The notes: generated by a model from the letters alone, not told the origin. A stretch of DNA of 64,000 nucleotides from Bin18 sp965242795 (GCA_965242795.1 OZ251505.1:124001-188000), one strand, 5' to 3'; counted from the stretch's first letter, positions 48,990-58,651 are shown. Program-made: numbers and translations.

Positions 48990-51932
48990 ATGAGGAAACC
49001 CGTTGCCAGGCCACTCTGGAGATCCGAAATACGGTCGGGAAAGCAGCGCAAATCGCCCTATCCAACGCGGCTGGTTGTCCTCGCCGGAGTTGCCGCCGCG
49101 GTTGTTATGGCCGCGGCGGCTTGTCTTTTCCCCCGCCTCGCGGGCGCCGAAACGGACGCGACACCCGTCTGTTCGGACAGCGCCCTCACGGTCGGCTTCT
49201 ATGCCGACTTCGTACCCCTCAGCTATAGCGAGGACCCCCACGCACCGACGAACTCACGCGCGTACAATACCCATCTCGGTTACGAGTCGGATTTGTTGAC
49301 CGGGTTGGAATCGCTCGACGACGCCGGCCTGTCTTTTTCCCGCCGCGGGATTCCGACGTTGGAATTCGGCGGCATCTGGTTGCTGGCCGCCACACCGGAG
49401 TACGACATCATCGGCGGCGGCATCACCATTCGCGACGATCGGACGAGAGACGCCGGCGGACGTACCGTCATCGCCTTTACGTCGGGACACGTGGCGTTCC
49501 GCCAGTCGTTGCTGGTCCGCAGCGAGGACGCGGCGCGCATTTCCACCCACGCCGATTTGACCCGGGACGACAGCGTGAGCGTGCATCCGGGCACGACGGG
49601 AGAACTGCGCTTGCTGGAATTGACGGGCATCGTGAATGCCCGTGGCGTGCTCGTCGCCGGGGCCCGGGTCGAAACACCGGCGGGGGGCGTCATCGCCGAC
49701 GGCAGCGGGCGCTACACGATCGGCGCCGGGGCCAACGGGACATCCCCCGAATTCGCCGACCGGCACCGGATCGTCCCGCCGGCGCCGTTGCCGCAGGTGA
49801 TCTACCACGCGGAGGAAAGCGAGCAACTTCGTGCCTTACGCGACCGTGAGGTGACCGCGGTCGCACGGGGAGAAATCGGCAACACGGACGCCAGCGTCAA
49901 ATCGGGCGGCGCCCTGGTCGTCACGGCCTTGGACCCGAAGGTCGAGCGCGGCGGTTTCGCGCTGGACGTGCGAGAACCCGCGTTGCGGTCCTGTCTGAAT
50001 ACGCACATCGGCCGGCTCACGGACGCCGGACGCATCGGTTACGCCGAATGGGCGGCGAACCCGGACATCTTCCTGGAACGCGCGGTCGCTTTGAACGCGG
50101 AACGGACCGCGGCACGCGCACGGACGGCGGCGACGCGCGGTCGGGCCATGAAGTTCGCGCTGGCCGGCTTCGGGCGCACGTTGGCGTCGGATTCGGTGGA
50201 CGTGATCGGCGAGCGGTTTCTGCGCCCCGCGGGCCGCGGAATGCAGGCCACGCTGGGAGGACGGGCGTTGAGCCTGCGCAGCGGACGTAACTGGCGGACG
50301 TTAGGCAGCTTGGCAAGCGAAGTGGCCGGAGCGTTCGGAGTGGATACGTCGTTCGTAACCGACGGATGGAGCGCATTCGGCGGGCGGGCCAACCGTTCGT
50401 GGCAGGCACTCGAAGCCGCCGCTGACCCGTGGGGGACGTTCGGGACGACGCTATATCATCCAATGGACGGGCCTTTCTCAACGTTGGACGCCTGGAACTC
50501 CGCGGGTTCGGAACTCGGCGACTCATGGGAGCGGCTCGGTCTCTCCCGTGCTTCGTGGCGGAGCGCGGAGGATTGGGGCGCCCCGTGGGCGACGGGAGAT
50601 CGCCCACCCGTTTCCAGACAGCAGACGTGGGGCGGGCACGGCGGCGAAATCAGAGGCGACTCGTGGGGGACGTTGGCCCGCTTTGTTTTTCCTGGCAACG
50701 GAAATTCGGATTGGCGCCGGCCGGTAGGCTTCCGGCGTGTTTCGACAGGTCAGGTGTTGTCGCAGAGTTCCTTCGATCTGCCGTTAGGGAATCAGGACGC
50801 CACGAACGGCTCGGCCTGGACCTTGTGGGGGCGAGGGAACGTCAGTGGATTCTCCGGGAAACCCAAGGACGACTTCGAGATGGATGGTGACGTGTTCTCC
50901 GGCTACCTCGGGTTGGATTACCGTGCGTGTGCGAACGTGCTGTTGGGCGTGGCCGTGTCGCACGCCGCGGGCAAGGTCGATTACGAAACCGCCGCCGCCG
51001 AGCGGGGCCGGGTCGATACCGCATTGACCAGCGTCATGCCGTACGCGCACTGGACGGTGCGGCCGGGGCTGGGCGTGTGGGGCTTACTGGGAGCGGGCTG
51101 GGGCGATGCGGAGTTGACGGATCCGGACGGCGAGGTGAAGACCGATATTCACATGCTGATGGCGGCCGGTGGCGCGCGTCAGGAGGTCGCCACGCTCTAC
51201 GGTGTCGATCTGGCCGTCAAGACCGACGCGTTCCTGGTCGCGCTGGAATCGGACGCCAGGACCGGTCTGATCGACGAGGCCAAAGCGGACGCCGAGCGGG
51301 TACGCCTGATGCTGGAAGGACGCCGTGAGTGGGCGATGTCGGAATATGCGCGTCTCGTGCCGAGCCTGGAACTCGGCGGACGGTGGGACGCCGGCAGCGC
51401 GGAGACGGGCGCCGGCGCGGAGTTGGCCGGCGGCGTGGCGTACACGCACACCAAGCTGGGACTCGGGATCGAAGCGCGCGGACGGTATCTGCTGGCACAC
51501 GAGAAGGACGACTTCGAGGATTGGGGCGCGAGTCTGCTGCTGCGGATCGATCCGGCCGTGCCGGGGCGCGGGTTGTGGCTGACGCTGGCCCCGCTCTGGG
51601 GCGGTTCCACCGCCGCTGATGTGTCCAGCGTATGGGATGGGGAACGGGCTATTCGGGCGAGTCAGGGTTTCGACGCGAACCCCGACCGGGGGTTGGGGCC
51701 GGAGCAGGTGGACCTGGAAGTCGGGTACGGAGTGACGACGCACGAGGGTAGGGGACTCCTGACCTCGTACGGCGGGGTCTCGTTGGCACAGGCAGGCGCA
51801 CGCGGGTATCGGCTGGGCGGACGCATGATGCTCGGCGCGGCGCTCGCCCTGAGTGTCGAGACCGAACGGCAAGAGCGCTTCGACGGCACCGCGGAGTACG
51901 GCGCCATTGTGCGCGGGCACGTGTACTGGTGA
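48990..51932 (+). CDS. autotransporter with solute-binding-protein-like passenger
   Basis: 980 residues. A long signal peptide (hydrophobic core about 27-45, cleavage near AGAE) leads into residues about 60-365 that resemble a family 3 substrate-binding protein: LTVGFYADFVPLSY, DIIGGGITI, SVHPGTTGELRLLE, then VIYHAEESEQLRALRDREV and DVREPALRSCLNTHI. A Trp/Gly/Ser-rich linker (about 430-590) precedes a C-terminal autotransporter-type beta-barrel (from about 605: AWTLWGRGNVSGFSG) ending in an aromatic residue, RGHVYW. Type V proteins secrete their passenger to the cell surface. An amino-acid-sensing or binding role at the surface is inferred; no protease domain is seen. Confidence 0.78.
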   Translation: MRKPVARPLWRSEIRSGKQRKSPYPTRLVVLAGVAAAVVMAAAACLFPRLAGAETDATPVCSDSALTVGFYADFVPLSYSEDPHAPTNSRAYNTHLGYESDLLTGLESLDDAGLSFSRRGIPTLEFGGIWLLAATPEYDIIGGGITIRDDRTRDAGGRTVIAFTSGHVAFRQSLLVRSEDAARISTHADLTRDDSVSVHPGTTGELRLLELTGIVNARGVLVAGARVETPAGGVIADGSGRYTIGAGANGTSPEFADRHRIVPPAPLPQVIYHAEESEQLRALRDREVTAVARGEIGNTDASVKSGGALVVTALDPKVERGGFALDVREPALRSCLNTHIGRLTDAGRIGYAEWAANPDIFLERAVALNAERTAARARTAATRGRAMKFALAGFGRTLASDSVDVIGERFLRPAGRGMQATLGGRALSLRSGRNWRTLGSLASEVAGAFGVDTSFVTDGWSAFGGRANRSWQALEAAADPWGTFGTTLYHPMDGPFSTLDAWNSAGSELGDSWERLGLSRASWRSAEDWGAPWATGDRPPVSRQQTWGGHGGEIRGDSWGTLARFVFPGNGNSDWRRPVGFRRVSTGQVLSQSSFDLPLGNQDATNGSAWTLWGRGNVSGFSGKPKDDFEMDGDVFSGYLGLDYRACANVLLGVAVSHAAGKVDYETAAAERGRVDTALTSVMPYAHWTVRPGLGVWGLLGAGWGDAELTDPDGEVKTDIHMLMAAGGARQEVATLYGVDLAVKTDAFLVALESDARTGLIDEAKADAERVRLMLEGRREWAMSEYARLVPSLELGGRWDAGSAETGAGAELAGGVAYTHTKLGLGIEARGRYLLAHEKDDFEDWGASLLLRIDPAVPGRGLWLTLAPLWGGSTAADVSSVWDGERAIRASQGFDANPDRGLGPEQVDLEVGYGVTTHEGRGLLTSYGGVSLAQAGARGYRLGGRMMLGAALALSVETERQERFDGTAEYGAIVRGHVYW

Positions 51933-52109
51933 GCCGCGGCGATCACTGCGTGTCGCCGGCGGGGGACACACCGGCGGCGGGTTCGCTCCCTGCTCCTCCG
52001 ACAGATCAGGGAGGGCACGGAAGAGAATCCCGGGGGACGGAGCAGGACGGGGGAGTTGACGGCCTGGGGGCCGCTCGTTAGTTACTGCCCGAGAAAACGG
52101 CGAGATTCC

Positions 52110-52469
52110 GTGGTACAAGACGCCCCAAAACCACCACACGGTCAGGAGGTCGAAGAACGGATCGAAGACCTGACCAAAGAGCTGTCCGGGCTGATCAACC
52201 AAGCCGGGACAGAGGGGCGCGATGAACTCCGCGACTACGCCGTCAGTCTGCTGCAAGGCGAAACCGAGACCACGCTCCCGGAAGAGCCGACAGGGGGGAG
52301 TAAGACTGAAAACGCCGGACCCTTCAATCCGGTCGCACTGAGCATTCCATTCCTCATCATCGGAATCATCCTCTTGCCGCTGTTCGCTCCGGTCGGGTTG
52401 TTCATGCTGATCGTGGCCGCGGCGATGGGAGTCGGCGGCTGGTTGGCGCTGATGTTCCGCCGCAGGTAA
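52110..52469 (+). CDS. small two-helix membrane protein
   Basis: 119 residues if started at the GTG at 52110 (VQDAPKPPHGQEVEERI); an upstream TTG at 52056 is the alternative and neither has a strong ribosome-binding site. The first 60 residues are polar and acidic, and residues about 70-115 form two membrane helices ending in FRRR. The family was not recognised. It lies 43 bases before the Rieske gene and could belong to the bc-complex operon. Confidence 0.55.
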   Translation: MVQDAPKPPHGQEVEERIEDLTKELSGLINQAGTEGRDELRDYAVSLLQGETETTLPEEPTGGSKTENAGPFNPVALSIPFLIIGIILLPLFAPVGLFMLIVAAAMGVGGWLALMFRRR

Positions 52470-52512
52470 GGCCACATCCCCGACTCCCGCATGAGGGTAA
52501 GGAGCAGTCGTC

Positions 52513-53115
52513 ATGGCGAAGAAACCGACCTCTCCCGAAGAGCTTCAGGAACTCGAGGAGCGTCGCCGCGTCGAACAACGCGCCGAACGGGAGAAACGGA
52601 TCCGCGAGCGGACCCAACGCGCGGGACTGTGGTCGCGGCGCGACTTCTTCGGCCGACTGAGTTGGGGCGGGTTCGGCTTGGTCTCGCTGGTGGGGCTGCT
52701 GGCGTTCGTGCGGTCCGCGTTTCCGCGTGTGCTGTTCGTTCCCCCATCGACGTTCAAGGCCGGGTATCCGAACGACTATCCGGTCGGCGAGGTGAGTGAG
52801 AAATACCGCTCGGATCAGCGCGTCTGGATCGTGCGCGAACCGCAAGGGTTCTATGCGGTGTTCGCCAAATGCACGCATCTCGGCTGCACCCCGCGCTGGT
52901 CCTCTTCCGAGAACAAGTACAAATGTCCGTGTCACGGCAGCGGCTACTACCGCGACGGGTACAATTTCGAGGGTCCGGCCCCGCGGCCGATGGACCGCTT
53001 CGCGCTGCTGCTGGCCGACGACGGACAACTCCTCGTCGATAAGAGCAAGGTCTTCAAGATGCAGCCTGGGTTGGCGCCCAACAAGCAGCATCCCGACAGC
53101 ATTCTGCGCATCTAG
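52513..53115 (+). CDS. Rieske iron-sulfur protein of an alternative bc complex
   Basis: 200 residues. WSRRDFFGRLSWGGFGLVSLVGLL (about 40-63) is a twin-arginine-type anchor with a membrane helix. CTHLGCTPRW and CPCHGSGY supply the two Cys-His pairs for the 2Fe-2S cluster. The protein transfers electrons from quinol at cytochrome b to the c-type cytochrome. AAGGAGCAGTC precedes the ATG. It is first in a set of Rieske, split cytochrome b and multihaem cytochrome genes. Confidence 0.93.
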   Translation: MAKKPTSPEELQELEERRRVEQRAEREKRIRERTQRAGLWSRRDFFGRLSWGGFGLVSLVGLLAFVRSAFPRVLFVPPSTFKAGYPNDYPVGEVSEKYRSDQRVWIVREPQGFYAVFAKCTHLGCTPRWSSSENKYKCPCHGSGYYRDGYNFEGPAPRPMDRFALLLADDGQLLVDKSKVFKMQPGLAPNKQHPDSILRI

Positions 53116-53187
53116 CAGCCGGGCGAAAGAACGAAGAACGCGGCGAACCGGACGAAGTGGCGAAGAAGGTGCGCAGAAGGAAAGGCT

Positions 53188-53961
53188 ATGAGCAGTCAAT
53201 TCGACGAACTCAAACGCCAGGTGATGGAATCGCAGGTCTGGCAGTCGATCTTCCGTCACGGCTACGAGGACACGCCGCGCAACCGGGTGCTGATGGTCTC
53301 GGGCAACGTCTGGCTCCACCTGCACCCGTCCAAAGTCCGCAAACACGCCACCCGCCTGCGATTCACCTGGTGCATGGGGGGCATCACGTTTCTGATGTAT
53401 CTGGTGACGGTCGTGACCGGCATCTATCTCATGTTCTATTACCGACCGGTCGCGGAATACGCCTACGCGGACATCAAATACCTGGAATTCGACATGCCAT
53501 TCGGCATGTTGATGCGCAACATGCACCGCTGGGCGGCCCACGGCATGGTGATCGCGGTGTGGCTGCACATGTTCCGCGTGTTCATGACCGGCTCGTACAA
53601 GCCGCCGCGCGAGTTCAACTGGGTGGTGGGCGTGCTGCTGCTGGTGCTGACGCTGCTCCTGTCGTTCACCGGCTATCTGCTGCCGTGGGACCAGTTGGCG
53701 ATCTGGGCCGTGTCCGTGGGCTCGAACATGGGCCGCGCCACGCCGCTGCTGGGGAACGAAGGCCCGTTCGCCGAGGTGCTGGGCGTGAACCCCGTCTATG
53801 ACGCACGGGCGTTTCTGTTCGGCGGAGGCGAGATCGGCGCACATACGCTGCTACGCTTCTACATCCTGCACTGCATCTTCATTCCGCTGGTCACCAGCCT
53901 GTTCCTCGCCGTCCATTTCTGGCGTATTCGACGGGACGGGTTCTCGGGGCCGGCCCTGTAA
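53188..53961 (+). CDS. cytochrome b, N-terminal half (b6-like)
   Basis: 257 residues with four membrane helices and haem-ligand histidines in MHRWAAHGMVIAVWLHMFRVF and in RFYILHCIFIPLVTSLFLAVHFW. FTGYLLPWDQLAIW is the conserved quinol-site region. This corresponds to the cytochrome b6 half of a split cytochrome b; the C-terminal half is encoded at 54085. AAGGAAAGGCT precedes the ATG. Confidence 0.93.
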   Translation: MSSQFDELKRQVMESQVWQSIFRHGYEDTPRNRVLMVSGNVWLHLHPSKVRKHATRLRFTWCMGGITFLMYLVTVVTGIYLMFYYRPVAEYAYADIKYLEFDMPFGMLMRNMHRWAAHGMVIAVWLHMFRVFMTGSYKPPREFNWVVGVLLLVLTLLLSFTGYLLPWDQLAIWAVSVGSNMGRATPLLGNEGPFAEVLGVNPVYDARAFLFGGGEIGAHTLLRFYILHCIFIPLVTSLFLAVHFWRIRRDGFSGPAL

Positions 53962-53974
53962 ACCGAGGTTCGTC

Positions 53975-54070
53975 ATGCGCGTGCTGGTCATTCCCATTCT
54001 GGTCGGAGTCGTGTGCTGGCTGTTGTATCTGGTGGCGAAACCGAAACCCTCTTCCGAGGAAAAGGGGTAG
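53975..54070 (+). CDS. 31-residue single-helix membrane protein
   Basis: The ATG at 53975 follows CGAGGTTCGTC. The peptide is MRVLVIPILVGVVCWLLYLV, then AKPKPSSEEKG: one membrane helix and a charged tail. It sits 13 bases after the cytochrome b half and 14 bases before the subunit IV-like gene, as expected for a tiny accessory subunit of the bc complex. Confidence 0.65.
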   Translation: MRVLVIPILVGVVCWLLYLVAKPKPSSEEKG

Positions 54071-54084
54071 GGGGGAAGGCGGTC

Positions 54085-54882
54085 ATGGCGGAACCGAGTC
54101 CGGCGGCGACCCGCGTCGAAGTCACCCTCAAGAAAGCGACCGGCCCGGGGGACGACAAGGTCCACACGTGGCCGAACCTGGTGCGCGCCGAATTTCTCTG
54201 CGCCTTGCTGGTGACGATCTTTCTGCTCCTGTGGTCGCTCCTGGTCGACGCGCCGCTGGAAGAGCCGGCGGACCCCGGCCGCACGCCCAACCCGTCCAAG
54301 GCGCCCTGGTATTTCCTGGGGTTGCAGGAAATTCTGGTCTTCTTCGACCCCTGGCACGCCGGAGTCGTAGCGCCCAGCCTCATCATCATGGGGCTGATGA
54401 TCATCCCCTACATCGACATCAATCCCAAAGGGAACGGCTATTACACCTTCAAGGAACGCAAATACGAGATCATCACGTTCATCTTCGGCTTTCACGTGCT
54501 GTGGATCTCGACGATCATCATCGGCACGTTCGTCCGCGGGCCGGGGTGGAACTGGTTCTGGCCCTGGGAAGTGTGGGACGCGCACCTCGTCGAAGCGTTG
54601 ACCAACCAGGATCTGCCGTATCTGGTCGGGATCCGCGACTACTGGACCGCGGCGGCGTTCGGCCTGGGGCTCATCGTCGCCTTCTTCCTGGTCGGCACCG
54701 CGGCCATGTACTGGTGGATCGTCCGGCTGAAAGGCCGCGATTTCATGCAGCGGTGGGGCGCGGCGCGCTTTTTCCTGACCTCGTTTCTGACGCTGAACAT
54801 GATCGCCGTGGTCATCAAGATGCTGCTGCGCCACATTCTGAACGTGAAGTACATTCTGGTCACGCCGTGGATCAACGTGTGA
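54085..54882 (+). CDS. cytochrome b C-terminal half (subunit IV-like)
   Basis: 265 residues from an ATG preceded by GGGGGAAGGC. After TPNPSKAPWYFLGLQEILVFF, the subunit IV hallmark with PWYF near the quinol site (PEWY equivalent), it has several membrane helices to the end. It completes the split cytochrome b with the gene at 53188. The C-terminal extension (about 190-265) holds further helices and is longer than plastid-type subunit IV. Confidence 0.9.
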   Translation: MAEPSPAATRVEVTLKKATGPGDDKVHTWPNLVRAEFLCALLVTIFLLLWSLLVDAPLEEPADPGRTPNPSKAPWYFLGLQEILVFFDPWHAGVVAPSLIIMGLMIIPYIDINPKGNGYYTFKERKYEIITFIFGFHVLWISTIIIGTFVRGPGWNWFWPWEVWDAHLVEALTNQDLPYLVGIRDYWTAAAFGLGLIVAFFLVGTAAMYWWIVRLKGRDFMQRWGAARFFLTSFLTLNMIAVVIKMLLRHILNVKYILVTPWINV

Positions 54883-55055
54883 TGTCGTTCTATCTGGCGA
54901 AAATTCTTCAGGCCCTCGGCATTGCCTACGTCGGCTACGCCCTGCTGGTCGGTCTGACCGAGGAGAACAGCATGGGCAAGGAGTTGCGGCAGTTGGCGGT
55001 CGGCGTCGTGGTCTTCTACCTCGGCCGCTACATCGAGACCCGTGCGGCCGCCTGA
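54882..55055 (+). CDS. 57-residue small membrane protein of the bc operon
   Basis: The start overlaps the previous stop (TGATG). The peptide MSFYLAKILQALGIAYVGYA... continues as two short hydrophobic stretches separated by a polar loop TEENSMGKEL, ending YLGRYIETRAAA. The coupled position between the subunit IV-like gene and the octaheme cytochrome argues for an accessory subunit. Confidence 0.65.
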   Translation: MSFYLAKILQALGIAYVGYALLVGLTEENSMGKELRQLAVGVVVFYLGRYIETRAAA

Positions 55056-55078
55056 ACCGGCTTCCCTGGAAAAAGGCT

Positions 55079-57820
55079 ATGGCACGACGAGAAGTCGACG
55101 ACGGAAAAAAATCGTACAGCGGAATTTTTCTGCTCAGCATCGCCCTGCTGCTGATCGGCGCGGTCTGGTCGGTGTGGGACGACGCGGTGTCGCGCCGGCC
55201 GTGGAAGAAATACCAGGCCGAGTTCTCGATGATCGCCTACGACAAGACGACCGAAGCGTTACGGGCCGAAGAAGAACGTCTCGCCAACGACGCGGCGTAT
55301 CAGGAAGCCGTGGCGGCTTTGGAGGCGGCGCAGACCGACGTGACCGGCGGGGAAGGGGGCGCACGGTTGGCCGGGCTGGAAGCCGACCTTGCGGCCGCGG
55401 AAATCCGCACCAGCGATGCCGAGAACGCCCTGCGCGTCGTGCGCAGCGAGATCGAAGCCGCCTGGTACGAGTACGACCACGCCATTCAACTCGAACATTC
55501 CACCAAAGACGAGAAGGCGCATCTGGACGCCCTGCAGGCCGAAGCCGAGGAACGGGAAGCCGTGTTCCTGACCGAGCAGTCCGAGCGCGACCGGATCGAG
55601 AACGAGATCGCCGAAATCGGGGCGCGCGTGCTCGAAAGCCAGGAAACGTTGCGCGTGATGCAGCGCGAGCGGGACTTTCTGGAGCAACGGATCGAGAACT
55701 ACGTCATGCAGCCGGTGCCCGGGCTGGTGCTGCCGCACATCCCCGCCATTACGCAGGTGGTCGTCCCCGAATTCGACCGCAGCAACTTCGACACGCCGCT
55801 GGCGCGGGTCGACCGCTGCCAGTCTTGCCACGTCGGGATCGACAAGCGCGGCTTCGAAGACCAGCCCAACCCGCACAAGACGCACCCGCAATTCGATCTG
55901 GTCATCGGGAACCACCCGCCGGAACTCTTCGGGTGTACGAGCTGCCACAACGGGCAAGGCGTAGCGACCAGCAGCGTGGACATCGCACACGGCTACGTCC
56001 AGTTCTGGGAGCATCCGCTGTTGCTCGGCGAAAAGATGGAAGCCAACTGTCTGAGTTGTCATTCCGACATTCAGACGGTGGCCGGCCGGCACGACTTCGG
56101 CCAGAACATCGCCCGCGGGGAGCAACTGTTCATGCAGCTCGGCTGTACGGGTTGCCACCTCGTCCAGGGGTATGGGGAGGCGAAGAAAATCGGCCCCTAC
56201 CTGCGGCGCGTGGCTGCCAAGGCCGACCCGGCATGGATGGTCGAATGGGTCGCCAATCCGCACGCATTCCGATCCCACACGCGTATGCCGCACTTCTTCT
56301 TCGACGAGGATCAGGCCCAGGCCGTCACGGCGTATCTGCTCAAGGCGAGCCGCGAGGAAAGTGTCGAGTGGCTGGAGTCCCACGCCGAGCCCGACGGCAT
56401 CGACCCGATGAATCCGGAATTGGTCGAGCAGGGTGAATCCCTGGTCAACTCGCTCGGCTGCCGCGGGTGCCACGGGTTCAACGACGCGGACACGGCCACC
56501 ATGGTCGGCCAGAACAAGAATTTCGCACCCAATCTGGCGCGCGTCGCAGAAAAGACGACCGCCCGCTGGCTGTACCACTGGATCAGGAATCCGCGCGCCT
56601 ATTCGCCGGATACCGCCATGCCCGACCTCCGTCTCACCGATGCGGAAGCCCAAGCCGTGGTGTCGTATCTGCTGACGCTCAAGACGGACGCGGTGCGTCC
56701 CGATCCCGGTGAAGAACTCGACGACCCGGATCTGATCGTGGAAGGGCAGGGGCTCGTCCGCAAATACGGCTGCCACGGCTGCCACGACATCCCCGGCATG
56801 GAGAACGAGGCGCGCATCGGCGTGGAGTTGACCTCGTACGGGGAGAAGAGTCTCGAGGAATTGTTCTTCGGCAATCGGACCGACGTGCCGCACACCTGGA
56901 GCGACTGGACCTATGAGAAAGTCAATGCACCGCGGGGGTACGCGACCGAGCGCATCGAACAACTCATGCCCTGGTTTGATCTCACGGACGACGATATCCG
57001 TGCGGTGCGCGTCTTCCTGAAGAGCCAGACCGGCCACCACGTCCCCGAACAGTTCGCCGCGCATGACGACTGGACCGACGACATCGTCGAGGGCCAGCGG
57101 CTCGTCCAGTTCTACAACTGTAGGGGATGCCACGTGATTGAGGGACGCGGGGGTGAAATCCGCTCGCTGTATCTGGACAACCCGGCCTTCGCGCCGCCCA
57201 TTCTGACCGGACAGGGCAAGAAGGTGCAGTCCGAATGGTTCTACGGCTTTCTCAAACAACCAGTGCCGATTCGGCCCTGGTTGGCGTTGCGGATGCCCAC
57301 GTTCCATTTTACCGACCATGAGGCCGGCCAGGTGGTGGACTACTTCAACGCTCTGAGCAAACTCGAAATCCCATACAACCACTTCGACGCGTCGGTCTCG
57401 TCGCCCGAGCTGGTGCACGCCGGCGACGTCCTGATGTCGGACGACTACTTCGCCTGCTTCTCCTGCCACCAACAGGGCGACCGGAAACCCGAAGGGCCGC
57501 CGGCCGGCTGGGCGCCCGACTTGGCCATGGCGAAAGAACGTCTCAATCCGGGCTGGATCGTCGAGTGGATCAAGGACCCGCAGGCGCTGATGCCGGGGAC
57601 GAACATGCCGGCGTTCTATCCGGGCGGGCCGGACGACATCTTCGACGGCGACGAAGACAAACAGATCGTCGCCATGCGCGATTACATCATGCTGCTGGGC
57701 ATGGACGACCCCTTCGCCGGCATGGAAACCGCGGAAACCAACGGGGCGGCAGCGGATACCGAATCCGCGGAAGCGGAGGAAGGCGAAGCCGCGGCACCGG
57801 ACGGGGCGGGTGGAGCCTAG
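55079..57820 (+). CDS. membrane-anchored octaheme c-type cytochrome
   Basis: 913 residues. A membrane helix at about 12-32 is followed by a long Ala/Glu-rich coiled coil (about 55-215) and then eight CXXCH haem sites from residue 247 (CQSCH) to 793 (CFSCH), including CTSCH, CLSCH, CTGCH, CRGCH (twice) and CHGCH. Several sites sit in repeated cytochrome c modules with MPxF/L methionine ligands (TRMPHFFF, TAMPDLRL, LRMPTFHF, TNMPAFYP). It should receive electrons from the Rieske/cytochrome b pair in the periplasm. The low-complexity tail is Ala/Glu-rich. Multihaem cytochromes of this size occur with alternative bc complexes. Confidence 0.9.
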   Translation: MARREVDDGKKSYSGIFLLSIALLLIGAVWSVWDDAVSRRPWKKYQAEFSMIAYDKTTEALRAEEERLANDAAYQEAVAALEAAQTDVTGGEGGARLAGLEADLAAAEIRTSDAENALRVVRSEIEAAWYEYDHAIQLEHSTKDEKAHLDALQAEAEEREAVFLTEQSERDRIENEIAEIGARVLESQETLRVMQRERDFLEQRIENYVMQPVPGLVLPHIPAITQVVVPEFDRSNFDTPLARVDRCQSCHVGIDKRGFEDQPNPHKTHPQFDLVIGNHPPELFGCTSCHNGQGVATSSVDIAHGYVQFWEHPLLLGEKMEANCLSCHSDIQTVAGRHDFGQNIARGEQLFMQLGCTGCHLVQGYGEAKKIGPYLRRVAAKADPAWMVEWVANPHAFRSHTRMPHFFFDEDQAQAVTAYLLKASREESVEWLESHAEPDGIDPMNPELVEQGESLVNSLGCRGCHGFNDADTATMVGQNKNFAPNLARVAEKTTARWLYHWIRNPRAYSPDTAMPDLRLTDAEAQAVVSYLLTLKTDAVRPDPGEELDDPDLIVEGQGLVRKYGCHGCHDIPGMENEARIGVELTSYGEKSLEELFFGNRTDVPHTWSDWTYEKVNAPRGYATERIEQLMPWFDLTDDDIRAVRVFLKSQTGHHVPEQFAAHDDWTDDIVEGQRLVQFYNCRGCHVIEGRGGEIRSLYLDNPAFAPPILTGQGKKVQSEWFYGFLKQPVPIRPWLALRMPTFHFTDHEAGQVVDYFNALSKLEIPYNHFDASVSSPELVHAGDVLMSDDYFACFSCHQQGDRKPEGPPAGWAPDLAMAKERLNPGWIVEWIKDPQALMPGTNMPAFYPGGPDDIFDGDEDKQIVAMRDYIMLLGMDDPFAGMETAETNGAAADTESAEAEEGEAAAPDGAGGA

Positions 57821-57892
57821 TCGGCTGACTCGGCCATGGACTCGACCTTTAACAACGAGAAGACCCGAAGATCCGTAACGAAGGAGGTACCA

Positions 57893-58615
57893 ATGGGTAT
57901 TATCAAGGGCAGAACGACTCTGGCCGTGCTGGCCGGCGCAAGTCTGGCGTTGGCGTCACCCGCGTTCGGATACGAGGCCGGCGCCGTCAGCGACGGGGGC
58001 AGCATCAGCGGGACGATCATGTTGGCCGGCGACGTGCCGGCACCGAAAGCCATCGAAGCCACCAAGGACGTCAGCGTCTGCGGCAAGACCCAGAAGTACG
58101 ACGAAAGCCTGGTGGTCGGCGAGAACAAGGGCGTCAAGAACGTGGTGGTCTCGATTACCGAAATCGCCAGCGGGAAAGAGTGGGCCGCGTCGGAGCCGTT
58201 GGACCAGCAGGAATGCGTCTATACTCCGCACGTCGTCCTGACGCCCGCAGGTGCCGAGTTGGAGATTCTGAACAACGACGGCATTCTGCACAACATCCAC
58301 ACCTACAGCGAGGCCAATCCGGCCTTCAACCAGGCGCAACCGAAGTTCAAGAAGAAGCTGAAGAAGACGTTCGCAAGCCCTGAATATATCAAGGTAACAT
58401 GCGACGCCCACAATTGGATGACCGGCTGGATCGTGGTCATGGACCACCCGTACTACGCGGTCACCGACGAAGCCGGGAGCTTCATGCTCGCCGACGTGCC
58501 GGCTGGCGAGTACGAGATAAAAATCTGGCACGAAACCCTGGGCGAGTCGATGCAGACCGTGACGGTCGAGGCCGGCGGCGAAGCGAGCGTAACCGCCGAA
58601 CTCACCCAATCGTAA
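57893..58615 (+). CDS. cupredoxin-like periplasmic protein with CarboxypepD_reg-like domain
   Basis: 240 residues after a textbook AAGGAGGTACCA ribosome-binding site. The signal peptide ends near SPAFGYEA. Blocks NDGILHNIHTYSE and VTCDAHNWMTGWIVVMDHPY give His, Cys, His and Met placed as in type I copper sites. The C-terminal part (AVTDEAGSFMLADVPAGEYEIKIWHETLG) is a carboxypeptidase-regulatory-like beta-sandwich. It could shuttle electrons for the bc complex encoded just upstream. The copper site is inferred from motif order. Confidence 0.8.
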   Translation: MGIIKGRTTLAVLAGASLALASPAFGYEAGAVSDGGSISGTIMLAGDVPAPKAIEATKDVSVCGKTQKYDESLVVGENKGVKNVVVSITEIASGKEWAASEPLDQQECVYTPHVVLTPAGAELEILNNDGILHNIHTYSEANPAFNQAQPKFKKKLKKTFASPEYIKVTCDAHNWMTGWIVVMDHPYYAVTDEAGSFMLADVPAGEYEIKIWHETLGESMQTVTVEAGGEASVTAELTQS

Positions 58616-58651
58616 ACCCCGTCCATTCTCTCTCTCTTACCCAGAACGAGA

